From Candidatus Hydrogenedens sp. (lineage in GTDB: Bacteria; Hydrogenedentota; Hydrogenedentia; Hydrogenedentales; Hydrogenedentaceae), in NCBI GenBank assembly GCA_035361075.1, contig DAOSBX010000028.1, forward strand, positions 1 through 46,141: DNA of 46,141 bases, given 5' to 3'. The position numbers were made by a program, and so were the translations under genes. This document shows positions 24,602-33,265 of the stretch, one piece after another; within the stretch, counting starts at the first letter, position 1; every line of letters begins with the position of its first letter. The notes under the pieces are model-generated. The model was not told the origin of the DNA. It ran no database searches and saw only the letters and a list, made by a program, of their open reading frames with translations.

Positions 24602-27103
24602 TTAATCATTGAGCTGAAGTTTATAATATTTGCCAATCTTTGCTATAAAAATTTTACCCTTATAATTAAGTGTAATCGTTTCTCTTTGTTGGCTAAATTC
24701 GGATAATATCCAGTCTCCTGCAATTCGTTCACCTAAATTGGCAAATTTCTCAGATACGTTGCTATCCGAAGTGCGGATAGAAATTCTAAATTTTGGGGAG
24801 TTACTGTTCTCACCGCTCCCGTTTGTTACTTGTGCAAACCCGTGGAAAAAAACTAACAGTTCGCCTGATGACAACCGCATATTTGACGCCTCTGTATCAG
24901 AGAGTTCTTCAAAGATAGACCCTTCTACTTTAGATATATTTGTCTCTTGAGTCTCTACCAATGAGTCCACTGCTTGATTTTCTTTTTTTATCTCTACTTG
25001 ATTGGCATCCACAGGTTTATCTTGTGAAGTATCTTTTTTTTGTTCCGGCAAAACAAGACGTATTTGTTTCGGTTGATAAATTGGGCCTTCGCCAAGCAAT
25101 TTTACAATATATGTTCCAGATGGGAGCTGATAGTATAGGAAGGCTTCTCTTTTTGGTGGAACCTTTCCATCTGCTTGGTTAAACACTTTTTCAAAAGCCA
25201 ATCTCTCCTTCCCTCCAATTTTTGCTTCATATGGGAAATATTCCTTTTTCTCATCTGTTTCTGAATAGACCTTAACGAAAACAGGTGCAGGAACTTGAGC
25301 TAAATCATTTCCAATCCATACGGAGCGTAGCCCTTTATTGTAAAGAGATATCTCGACCTGATATGCATCTAAATTGGATACATAGTTCATCCGACCTGCT
25401 GCGCCGAGAATCACATTCCCCTGAGCAACTCCAAAAAAGTCCGATAAGATAAGGAAAACAAATAAAACATTGAGGATAGTAGAACAAAGAGGTATCCACT
25501 TCATGCCCTGCTCTTTATAAACTGAAAGCCAGGAAGCAACACCGATTAGGAATAAAACAACATAGACAGAAACGATGCTCAGAGAGAAGAGTCCATTTGA
25601 AGAGACCCGAAGTTGCCCACCTAATGGGGTAAGGCTATACCATGTAAGATTAATATAGATTGTATATCCGACTACGTAAATTACCCATAAAAGATTTAAC
25701 GCTATTCCACGCCATCTTCGGTAAGGAATAGACCCAGCAATTGCTAAAAGAATAGCTGACAAGAATAGACCTACGACCATTAGAATTAAGACTTTGGAGG
25801 AGACCAACCCCTGACTGCTTGTCATTGGAATCATGATTAACATAATTATAAGGGTAGAACAGAACCATGCAATCCATGAATCCCTCCCAATTTCTATAGC
25901 CCCTCGACTCGGACCGATACGTGCCACAAATGTGCCTTGTAAGGATGGAATATCTACCTGAGAATTAGCACTAATAGCACGCCGTGCTGTATCACGTGTT
26001 TTGCTAAGGTCCAAGCGTGCCTGGAAAAGGCTTTCTTCTATATGTCGAGCAGTTTGGGCATCTATAATCTTTGCTTCTTTTTGCTTCTGAATTCGGTCAA
26101 TATTTTTTTCAATTGACTCGAGGTCTAAGTCACAATCCAGTGCTAATTGGTCAAGTCGCTCACGGTAAAAAGAAATGGCACTGTGGGCAATTTTCAATTT
26201 TGCTTCATATTCCGCAATACCTTTTCGGGCAACATCGTTGTTCACCTTCCCTGCTTCAACGACCTTTTTCCATTCAATGAAACGACGTTCTAACTCCTCC
26301 CGAGAAGAGATGGATTTTTGCAAGCCTTCTATTAGAATAGAAAGAACCGACGTATTATTTTCTTCTTCACTTAATGGAAATACAATATCTGGAACTCTAT
26401 CTGACAATTTTGTCAAATCTACATCAACATATCCACCTGCCAATTCAGGACTAACTGTAGATAGCCAACCTTCAAGATTTTTTCGTCTCCTGAATAACCG
26501 TTCCCTTCTAATTCTTAATGGAACTATGCGTCTCCAATAATGATTAAAATCAATACTACCTGTTCGATATGAGACAACCAATTCGCCAATTTCATCTTCA
26601 ATTTGTTTCAGTTGTTCTAAAGTTTCAGAACGGCGAATTTTTATCTTTTCATCTAAATCTGCACGCATTCTCCGAATTTTTGAAAGATAGCCAAGTAAGT
26701 CTGGTTTAGTCTCTTTCCCTACAGGCTTCTTTTGCCGTAACATATGAAGATTCTTCTGGGCTTTATATTCCGCAGAAATTAATATTTGTAAAAATTCAAG
26801 TGATTCAAGAGGAAGAATATCATGACTAACATAGTCAGAATCAGATGAGCCTTTATCGTGGAAAGGAGAGGAGTCTCCCAATACCTCTGATTTATCCTTC
26901 GTTGATTTTCTGCGGAGGAATTCTGGGTGGTCTTTTAAGTAAATTTCGGTAATACCTTCTGGTAATTCATCCCTATGCGGGATACGTATTTTCTGTCGGC
27001 AGGCAACACAGCGACCCGGTCTCCCATACATATCCGGTTGAACCCGCATCTTCTGGCCACAGATACAGTATATTCTTAATTCCATATCTTTCGGTTCTGG
27101 CAT
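24602..27103 (-). CDS. Zinc-ribbon / coiled-coil / multi-TM protein of unknown function
   Basis: An 833-aa protein that I cannot assign to a known system. Residues 11-41 form a treble-clef-like zinc ribbon (Cys13, Cys15, Cys32, Cys35; C-x-C-G then RCVACRQKIRIP), like those at the N-terminus of many planctomycete-type proteins. Residues about 95-390 are highly charged and helical with long coiled-coil stretches. Residues about 407-560 contain five or so TM helices. Residues 560-833 appear to be a soluble beta-rich tail (GTYIVKLLGEGPIYQPKQIRLVLPE, then a charged linker and a final domain). With the N-terminus cytosolic, an odd number of helices would place the tail outside; the number is not certain. 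Start at ATG 27103 or Met7. It lies directly upstream of the TRAP operon on the same strand, but a 106-bp gap separates them. Confidence 0.75.
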   Translation of the reverse strand: MPEPKDMELRIYCICGQKMRVQPDMYGRPGRCVACRQKIRIPHRDELPEGITEIYLKDHPEFLRRKSTKDKSEVLGDSSPFHDKGSSDSDYVSHDILPLESLEFLQILISAEYKAQKNLHMLRQKKPVGKETKPDLLGYLSKIRRMRADLDEKIKIRRSETLEQLKQIEDEIGELVVSYRTGSIDFNHYWRRIVPLRIRRERLFRRRKNLEGWLSTVSPELAGGYVDVDLTKLSDRVPDIVFPLSEEENNTSVLSILIEGLQKSISSREELERRFIEWKKVVEAGKVNNDVARKGIAEYEAKLKIAHSAISFYRERLDQLALDCDLDLESIEKNIDRIQKQKEAKIIDAQTARHIEESLFQARLDLSKTRDTARRAISANSQVDIPSLQGTFVARIGPSRGAIEIGRDSWIAWFCSTLIIMLIMIPMTSSQGLVSSKVLILMVVGLFLSAILLAIAGSIPYRRWRGIALNLLWVIYVVGYTIYINLTWYSLTPLGGQLRVSSNGLFSLSIVSVYVVLFLIGVASWLSVYKEQGMKWIPLCSTILNVLFVFLILSDFFGVAQGNVILGAAGRMNYVSNLDAYQVEISLYNKGLRSVWIGNDLAQVPAPVFVKVYSETDEKKEYFPYEAKIGGKERLAFEKVFNQADGKVPPKREAFLYYQLPSGTYIVKLLGEGPIYQPKQIRLVLPEQKKDTSQDKPVDANQVEIKKENQAVDSLVETQETNISKVEGSIFEELSDTEASNMRLSSGELLVFFHGFAQVTNGSGENSNSPKFRISIRTSDSNVSEKFANLGERIAGDWILSEFSQQRETITLNYKGKIFIAKIGKYYKLQLND

Positions 27104-27249
27104 CCTATTCCACCATTCTTATATTCATTTTATTATTATTATGATTTTATTTGTTCCCAAATTTCAATGTAAATAATATGTCAATAATAAATAACATTAT
27201 TACATATTAGAGTTTATATTTAAAATTTATCCCTTCTTTTTTTATTCCC

Positions 27250-28464
27250 TCATTTTCTTGAAAGCCAAAGCAGAGTTTCAAAGTGAGGAGTATGTGGGAA
27301 AAAATCATATGCATTTCCATCCTTATATTGGTAATATTCAAGAAGATATGGTAATTCCCGAATAAGGGCTTTGGGATTGCACGAGACATAGATTATATCT
27401 TTTGGTCTCCATTGGGTTAATTTTTTTATAACTCCTAACGTTAGTCCTTCGCGAGGTGGGTCGACAATAACCAGTGTACTTGATGATGACTTATAGAATT
27501 TAGGTGATTGTTCACTTAGAAAACGACGAACTTTTTGGAGATAGAACTCTACATTAACCACGTTGTTTAATTCCGCATTTATTTTCCCATCCTCAATGGA
27601 AGATGGCACACAATCAACAGAAAATACTTTACTTGCAAGATGTGATAATATTATCCCGATAGTACCCATACCTCCATACAGGTCAAAAATATATTCGGGG
27701 GTTATTTCACGGGTCCATTGGTAGATTCGCAAAAACATCTTTTCGGCTGATAATGTATTCGCTTGAAAAAAACTGGCAGGAGAGATACGGAAGGTGAACG
27801 TCATATCTGTGTTTTCATGGTTAAGCACTATCCTCTCATGGATAACTTCTTGCCCATGTATAAGGTGCCACTCTTGGGCTTGTGATACTTCCGCAGTGCG
27901 GGTATAAAGTCCCCCATAAATACTTTGGCAGGGAACGTTTTTGTTTAATTGTTCGATTAGAGATTCCCAATTCAGATTTAATTCACGGGTAACAATTCCA
28001 ACCATTCGTTCTGAGGTGCGTCTCGATTGACGAATGAGAAGAGCATGCAAGATGCCTTCTTTTGTTCGGCGGTCATAAGCCTCACACCGATTTTCCTCTC
28101 GCCATTGGTGTATCGCTTTCAACAAATCAGGAACACTACAAGGTCCTATAAGACAATCCTCCATTGGAAACGTATCATACCATCTCCGAAATCTCTTAAA
28201 GCCAAGAACAGTCCGACGTTTTATCTCCGCTGGAGGTGGCGTCTCAAAGTGCTCCCGAGAAAATACGGGGTCAATTTTATTTCGGTAGTGCCAAATCTCT
28301 GACGATGGCTCTATTGGAATGGCAGATGGAATATAGTCCGCAAACAAATTTTTTAAGTACATTTCCTTATTTTTCAATTGTTCTTTATAAGGAACATTTT
28401 GAAATGCACAACCACCACATATTCCAAAATGGGGACATCGTATTTCCACTTTATTGTTCTGCAT
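27250..28464 (-). CDS. 23S rRNA (uracil-5-)-methyltransferase, RlmD/TrmA family
   Basis: A 404-aa SAM-dependent RNA m5U methyltransferase. The N-terminus carries the iron-sulfur motif CPHFGICGGC plus a later cysteine (DCLIGPC), as in RlmD/RumA. The methyltransferase domain shows FDLYGGMGTIGIILS (SAM binding), IVDPPREGL and VSCNPKALIREL, whose Cys is the catalytic nucleophile. The TRAM domain present in E. coli RlmD is absent. The frame extends to 28548, but ATG 28464 is chosen since it begins just before the Fe-S motif, has TAGG eight bases upstream, and leaves a 14-bp gap instead of a 70-bp overlap with the preceding methyltransferase gene. Whether it modifies U1939 or another uridine cannot be told. 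Confidence 0.92.
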   Translation of the reverse strand: MQNNKVEIRCPHFGICGGCAFQNVPYKEQLKNKEMYLKNLFADYIPSAIPIEPSSEIWHYRNKIDPVFSREHFETPPPAEIKRRTVLGFKRFRRWYDTFPMEDCLIGPCSVPDLLKAIHQWREENRCEAYDRRTKEGILHALLIRQSRRTSERMVGIVTRELNLNWESLIEQLNKNVPCQSIYGGLYTRTAEVSQAQEWHLIHGQEVIHERIVLNHENTDMTFTFRISPASFFQANTLSAEKMFLRIYQWTREITPEYIFDLYGGMGTIGIILSHLASKVFSVDCVPSSIEDGKINAELNNVVNVEFYLQKVRRFLSEQSPKFYKSSSSTLVIVDPPREGLTLGVIKKLTQWRPKDIIYVSCNPKALIRELPYLLEYYQYKDGNAYDFFPHTPHFETLLWLSRK

Positions 28465-28478
28465 AGTGAGCCTAATAT

Positions 28479-29255
28479 TTATAGTGTTTGTTTTTGGAAT
28501 ATACAAACAAGTGAAAGACCTATTGGTAATGAACATTTTTGAATCCATTTATTTTCTAAGGATACAAGCACTTTTAATGGAACCTCTACCATGCGAGGCA
28601 CTGGTGGAAACCCTTGATAGGTCTGTAAAGGATTAAAAACATCAATGATTTTTCGTAAAATGGCAAAAGGAATACCTGGAATATTCCAAAAACTCAGCTT
28701 CTTTATGTGGAAGTGTGCCTGATGGGCAAGAGTCTTTAATTGCTTTTTTGTGTATCTACGGAAATGATGATTCCAACGGTCCCATGATGAGAATAAACAT
28801 GGAAATGCTGGAACAGTCATGATTAAAAATCCTTTATTTCTCAATACCCGTTTACATTCATTGATTGCTAACTGATGATTATAAATATGTTCTAAAACAT
28901 CGGTCATTATAATCATATCTATTGACTCAGCCTGTAGAGGGATACCTTCACCAGAATGGCTTACAAACGTTTTAAGTATACCCAACTCTTTAGTAAACTT
29001 TACTGCGGATGGTTCAAAATCGGTGCTGACAACTTGATACCCCGACTGTTGAAGCTCATAAGACAATTTGCCACCGCCACAGCCAACCTCCAACACAGTA
29101 CCAGGAGGTGGTAAAACTTTATTTGCAAGGTGGAGAATTAACTCCCGTTTTAAGATGAACCACCAATAATCTTTTTCAGTCTCATGATGAATACTTATCC
29201 ATTGGTTACTTTCTATGTCTTCATTAGATATTCTGTTCGTTGGCGTGGTGTTCAC
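28479..29255 (-). CDS. Class I SAM-dependent methyltransferase
   Basis: A 258-aa protein with a methyltransferase type 11/12 domain: VLEVGCGGGKLSYELQQSGY (motif I), DFEPSAVKF (motif II), IDMIIMTDVLEHIYNHQLAINE and LRNKGFLIMTVPAF. The later part (WDRWNHHFRRYTKKQLKTL) is shared by a clade often found near surface-polysaccharide or lipid genes. The substrate is unknown. The start is GTG 29255, with no ATG until deep in the domain. It is 14 bp behind thrS and 14 bp ahead of the RlmD-type gene, so the three are probably one operon. Confidence 0.88.
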   Translation of the reverse strand: MNTTPTNRISNEDIESNQWISIHHETEKDYWWFILKRELILHLANKVLPPPGTVLEVGCGGGKLSYELQQSGYQVVSTDFEPSAVKFTKELGILKTFVSHSGEGIPLQAESIDMIIMTDVLEHIYNHQLAINECKRVLRNKGFLIMTVPAFPCLFSSWDRWNHHFRRYTKKQLKTLAHQAHFHIKKLSFWNIPGIPFAILRKIIDVFNPLQTYQGFPPVPRMVEVPLKVLVSLENKWIQKCSLPIGLSLVCIFQKQTL

Positions 29256-29269
29256 ATCACTTACCCAAG

Positions 29270-31108
29270 TTATTTATCTAAAGGCAAGGGCGTGTCAGAG
29301 AAATTATCCATTACACGATTCTCTCTTAACCGTATCAATGTTTCGACTGCCTGTGTTAGCGGGACAGTAATTTGCTCCTTTACTGCATAACGACGCCAAG
29401 TAATCATTTGATTTTGCCGTTCCCGCTCTCCGAGCACCCAAATATTCGGAATTTTACGTACCACAGCATTTCGTATCTTCTTGTTGAATGTTTCTGGACT
29501 GTCATCAATCTCTATACGGAACAATTTATTTTGTAACTCTGTTTTTATTGATACAGCATAATCAAGTAATACTGGATTTACTGGAACCATCATAATTTGG
29601 ATAGGAGCCAACCATGTCGGAAAAGCACCACCATAAAATTCGATAAGGAACGAAATAATACGTTCATGAGTGCTTAATGGAGCACGATGCACGATGAAAG
29701 GTCTCTTCGGCTGTCCATCTCGGTCAATATAAGTAAGTCCAAACCGTTCCGCCATTACAAAATCCAATTGGCAGGTAGAAACTGTTTCTTCCCGACCTAA
29801 AAGGTTTCTTACCTGCACATCTACCTTAGGACCGTAGAACGCCGCTTCACCTTTTTCCTCTTCATATTGAATTCCCAGATTGTTTAATACTTGCCGTACC
29901 ATATCTTCACTCTTATTCCACAACTCTTCATCCGCAACAAATTTATCGCTATTGGGGTCATGAAGAGAAAGACGAACTCGGAAATTCCCTAATCGTAAGT
30001 GCTCATAATAACGGCTATACATCTGCATCACGGACACAAATTCACTCTCCACCTGTTCAGGGGCACAATAAATATGGGCATCATTCATGCACATAGCACG
30101 CACTCGTAACAACCCCGAAAGGGAACCATGTTTCTCATAGCGGAAAACATTCCCATACTCCGCAAGTCGTAACGGCAAATCACGATAACTACGAATACGG
30201 GACGCATAAATTTTATGATGGTGTGGACAATTCATAGGACGAAGATAGTATTGGTCATTCTCATCCAGAGTCATCGGGGGATACATGCTCTCCGAATAAT
30301 ATGGTAGATGGCCTGAACGGTAATATAATTCCGCACGGGTAATACATGGAGTCGATACTCTTAAATACCCTTCCTTGAATTCCTCCTCTTTTGCCCATTT
30401 CTCTAATTCCTCACGGATAACTGTACCATTTGGCATCCAGAGAGGTAGCCCAACACCTACTTCCGAATCTTGTATAAATAAATCCAGCTCTTCCCCTAAT
30501 TTGCGATGGTCTCGCTCCATAGCCAACTGGCGAAGATGTAAAAATTGTTCCAATTCCGCTTTATTAAGAAATGCAAATCCATAAATACGGGTGAGCATCG
30601 GATTTCTTTCATCACCACGCCAATAACTCCCAGAGATGCGGTCTAACTTAAACCCATCTTTGGGCAGTTCCCCAGTATGGTTCACGTGTGGTCCTTCACA
30701 CATATCAACAAAAGGACCATGCCGATAAAACGAAAGCCCTTTTGAGTCAATTTCACCTTTTTCTGCCAATTCTTTTGCATATTCAACTTTGTAACTCTGC
30801 CCCATCTTTTCAAGGAATTCTACCGCTTCTTCAAGTTTCATAAAGGTTTGAGTAAAAGGGTGCTTCTCTTTAATAATTCGGCGCATCCGTTCTTCAAGTT
30901 CTGGCATGTCTGATTCACCTATTGGATTCCCATTAAAATCAAAGTCATAATAAAAACCATTCTCAACTGGCGGTCCAAACGCCAATTTTGCATCTGGTCG
31001 CAATTCCAGAACCGCTTGGGCTAATACATGTGCCAACGAATGACGAATTTTATAAAGTTGATTTTCTGAGGCTAATGAACTATCTTCACAATTTTCTTGT
31101 TTATTCAT
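29270..31108 (-). CDS. thrS: Threonyl-tRNA synthetase, TGS-less form
   Basis: A 612-aa class II aminoacyl-tRNA synthetase. The N-terminal TGS domain of E. coli ThrRS is missing; the protein opens almost directly with the editing domain (H23-x3-H27, Cys137 and His141 in VDMCEGPH). The catalytic core has MNCPHH with Cys294, and DAHIYC with His345 as zinc ligands; motif 2 is FRYEKHGSLSGLLRVRAMCM, departing from the common F-x-Q-DDAHIF form by reading MCMNDAHIY. Motif 3 is in VHRAPLSTHERIISFLIE. The anticodon-binding domain follows (IQIMMVPVNP to the end) and includes ITWRRYAVKEQ. Despite the variant motif, no essential residue seems lost. A GGGAT upstream is the only SD. Confidence 0.95.
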   Translation of the reverse strand: MNKQENCEDSSLASENQLYKIRHSLAHVLAQAVLELRPDAKLAFGPPVENGFYYDFDFNGNPIGESDMPELEERMRRIIKEKHPFTQTFMKLEEAVEFLEKMGQSYKVEYAKELAEKGEIDSKGLSFYRHGPFVDMCEGPHVNHTGELPKDGFKLDRISGSYWRGDERNPMLTRIYGFAFLNKAELEQFLHLRQLAMERDHRKLGEELDLFIQDSEVGVGLPLWMPNGTVIREELEKWAKEEEFKEGYLRVSTPCITRAELYYRSGHLPYYSESMYPPMTLDENDQYYLRPMNCPHHHKIYASRIRSYRDLPLRLAEYGNVFRYEKHGSLSGLLRVRAMCMNDAHIYCAPEQVESEFVSVMQMYSRYYEHLRLGNFRVRLSLHDPNSDKFVADEELWNKSEDMVRQVLNNLGIQYEEEKGEAAFYGPKVDVQVRNLLGREETVSTCQLDFVMAERFGLTYIDRDGQPKRPFIVHRAPLSTHERIISFLIEFYGGAFPTWLAPIQIMMVPVNPVLLDYAVSIKTELQNKLFRIEIDDSPETFNKKIRNAVVRKIPNIWVLGERERQNQMITWRRYAVKEQITVPLTQAVETLIRLRENRVMDNFSDTPLPLDK

Positions 31109-31190
31109 AGTAAAAAAATCCCTATCTATATTTTGTATGTTTCTCTTGATTATCAGATTAACCTATATTTTACTCCAAAATAGAGATGAT

Positions 31191-31205
31191 GGGCAAGGTA
31201 TGCCC
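31191..31205. terminator. Weak candidate terminator after the GT9 gene
   Basis: Perfect inverted repeat GGGCA-AGGTA-TGCCC, G-C rich in an AT-rich context, beginning nine bases beyond the GT9 stop codon. The T content after it on the minus strand (ATCATCTCTATTTTGG) is poor, so it may end transcription inefficiently or serve as an mRNA 3'-end structure. Confidence 0.3.
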
Positions 31206-31213
31206 TTAATATC

Positions 31214-32053
31214 TTATTGGTTTGAATATAAATGGAATATAGTATCTATAACTTTTGGAATAATAGCATCTTCCATTTTGAAAATATAGACATTCGGACC
31301 TAAAGGTTTCCAGACATTCGGATTGGTAGTGCGGAATAGTACAAGCGTATTCACACCTACAGCCCCCGCAATATGGGAAATACCACTATCATTCCCTATA
31401 AAAACGCTTCCACCGCCAATATACTCAGTCAACCTTACTAAATTCGATTCTTTATATATCTGGACATTTTTTGGGACCTCTAATGTTTCCTCCGCAGGAC
31501 CTAAACACCAGCACACTGGGAGACCTTTACATTGAAGCCTATCTGTTAATTCCTCAAAAAATGCACAAGGCATGTTCTTCTTAGGACTTCCACTCCCTGG
31601 ATGGATAATAATATTCCCGTGATATCCGCCTGGCTTAATTGGTAGAACAAACTCTGTTATGGATGGACAACCTAAACAATGTAAATAATAATCAACTGCA
31701 TGTAATGACCAGTCCTCAGGTGGAGTTCCACCAAAAGCATATACATGGGCTATCCCTATATCTTTCACTTTATTCACCAGAACATCCGCATTTCGTAAAA
31801 AAAGGAAAACGACATCAAAATTTGCCAAGAACGTTCTTAACCTCTCAGATGGTGAAGAAAAAAGTGATGTAAAATCAATATCCTCAGGTGAAAATGTTTT
31901 CTTCACCCAACCGACTTTTTCCAGAAGGGACATTCGTTCAGGATAACCTACAACGAAAACGTCTCCCTTTTTAGAAAGCTCTTTAAGGGCAGGGGAAAAC
32001 AATATCGTATCACCTATTGCTCCAAAAAAAACGACTAATTGGTTCATATACAT
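31214..32053 (-). CDS. Glycosyltransferase family 9 (heptosyltransferase-like)
   Basis: A 279-aa protein with the GT9 two-Rossmann architecture. GAIGDTILFSPALKEL (about 11-26) is the N-terminal acceptor-side motif, IIHPGSGSPKKNMP (about 169-182) the central nucleotide-sugar region, and FIGNDSGISHIAGAVGVNTLVLF (about 237-259) the hallmark of GT9. Such enzymes add heptose or another sugar to lipopolysaccharide core or surface glycan at the inner face of the inner membrane. It is short compared with E. coli WaaC/WaaF (about 320-350 aa). The start is ATG 32053 or Met3 (32047), neither with a strong SD. The GHMP sugar kinase at 33266 resembles heptose-phosphate kinases, which fits the same pathway. 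Confidence 0.85.
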   Translation of the reverse strand: MYMNQLVVFFGAIGDTILFSPALKELSKKGDVFVVGYPERMSLLEKVGWVKKTFSPEDIDFTSLFSSPSERLRTFLANFDVVFLFLRNADVLVNKVKDIGIAHVYAFGGTPPEDWSLHAVDYYLHCLGCPSITEFVLPIKPGGYHGNIIIHPGSGSPKKNMPCAFFEELTDRLQCKGLPVCWCLGPAEETLEVPKNVQIYKESNLVRLTEYIGGGSVFIGNDSGISHIAGAVGVNTLVLFRTTNPNVWKPLGPNVYIFKMEDAIIPKVIDTIFHLYSNQ

Positions 32054-32149
32054 CTTTACTTAATAAAATATTTATTTATGTAATAAAACCGTGATAAGAT
32101 ATTATAAAAAAATTTTTCAAAAATAATGGATATTTGTGAGGTTGTTGGT

Positions 32150-32608
32150 ATGGAAAATTTTTTTAATATTGAGGTTGAGGTAGAAGACAGTGAACGAAAA
32201 GTGTACTTAGAAAAGCTATGCAATCTATTTATGCAAAAAGGCTTCATTATAGAGCGGGAGTCTGAAAATGACATAGAATTATCACGACCATTGTCAGGTT
32301 CAAGCAAGGATGAAACCATTATGTATCCATGGATAGATAAAGTTTGCATTCAAGGAACCAGCAGTGGATTTGTTGTCAATTGTTCAGTGAAAAATTACCG
32401 ATTAGTCCGATATCTTACCATCTATGCTTTACCAGTTGTGGATGTTATCATAATTGTAATTTTGTTCTCCGTTGTCAAAGAACATAAAATGCTTTTTCCC
32501 TTTATTTTCATTCTGATTTTCTCCTACTTTTTCATTAACTTTATCTTTAATATGCAGTTTAAAAACATGATAAATTCATTAGCAAAAGAAATCCAAAATC
32601 TATCTTAA
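32150..32608 (+). CDS. Small two-TM membrane protein, function unknown
   Basis: A 152-aa protein that I do not recognise. Residues 1-80 are a soluble, charged alpha/beta segment (EVEVEDSERKVYLEKLCNLF), followed by two adjacent TM helices (about 90-110 and 117-138) and a short amphipathic tail. An upstream in-frame ATG exists at 32126, but ATG 32150 is preferred because GAGG lies nine bases before it. It is the first of two plus-strand genes set between minus-strand neighbours; the HD hydrolase begins 31 bp later, so the two are probably co-transcribed. Confidence 0.7.
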   Translation: MENFFNIEVEVEDSERKVYLEKLCNLFMQKGFIIERESENDIELSRPLSGSSKDETIMYPWIDKVCIQGTSSGFVVNCSVKNYRLVRYLTIYALPVVDVIIIVILFSVVKEHKMLFPFIFILIFSYFFINFIFNMQFKNMINSLAKEIQNLS

Positions 32609-32639
32609 AATACGTTTAATAGAAAACAATGAGGAAAAT

Positions 32640-33227
32640 ATGGACGAGTTTTGTGCAAAAATAATAAATATATTTAAAGAAATTCATCCCTTAGACAGAG
32701 TACCACGGGCAGGCTTTCTATTACGTGGCGTTCCCGTTCCAGAGTCAGTTTCCGCTCATAGTCATTTTTTGTCATTACTGGCATTGCTTGTTTTAGAGCA
32801 ATTCCCCGATCAGTGGGACGGATATAAGGTTTTAACGTTGGCTATTATTCATGATTTAGCAGAATCAAAAATGATGGATATGCCGATGCCTGTAACTCAG
32901 AAATACTTTTCAAAGGAAAAGTTACAAGCAGAACAGGCTGTCTTTGATAAGTTAATGGAAGGACTTTCTACAAAATATTCTGATTTGCATCGTGAATTTC
33001 ATGAAGTATCATCGCCAGAGGCGAAGTTAGTACGGGGACTGGACAAAGTCCAGATGATGCTGAAAGTATTGAATTATGAAAGGGAACATCAAGGAGATTT
33101 AAGGGAATTTTGGGAAAATCCCAAAAATTTCTGTGATTATGGAATAGAAATAACCCGAAAACTTTTTCATGCAATATGCGAATATGCAGGAAGAACATTA
33201 CCACTAAACATTCCAGAGAACATGTGA
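32640..33227 (+). CDS. HD-domain phosphohydrolase, YfbR/HDDC2-like (5'-deoxynucleotidase family)
   Basis: A 195-aa single HD domain. Metal ligands are His40 (VPESVSAHSHF), His71-Asp72 (IIHDLAES) and Asp135 (GLDKVQMM). The opening VPRAGFLLRGVPVPESV closely matches the PRTGW...PES motif of HDDC2/YfbR proteins, which dephosphorylate deoxynucleoside 5'-monophosphates. It is expected to be cytosolic and divalent-metal dependent. Start ATG has GAGG five bases upstream. It follows the two-TM protein by 31 bp. Confidence 0.88.
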   Translation: MDEFCAKIINIFKEIHPLDRVPRAGFLLRGVPVPESVSAHSHFLSLLALLVLEQFPDQWDGYKVLTLAIIHDLAESKMMDMPMPVTQKYFSKEKLQAEQAVFDKLMEGLSTKYSDLHREFHEVSSPEAKLVRGLDKVQMMLKVLNYEREHQGDLREFWENPKNFCDYGIEITRKLFHAICEYAGRTLPLNIPENM

Positions 33228-33265
33228 TTCATTACTCATATCCTATTTTTAGTTGCTATATCGAA

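Noticed and set aside
26175..26540. 121-codon plus-strand frame opposite the coiled-coil part of the 833-aa gene
   Set aside because: Antisense shadow of a heptad-rich region.
31109..31213. T-box or other amino-acid-responsive leader upstream of thrS
   Set aside because: The 105-bp gap is too short and lacks the T-box consensus and a terminator/antiterminator pair.
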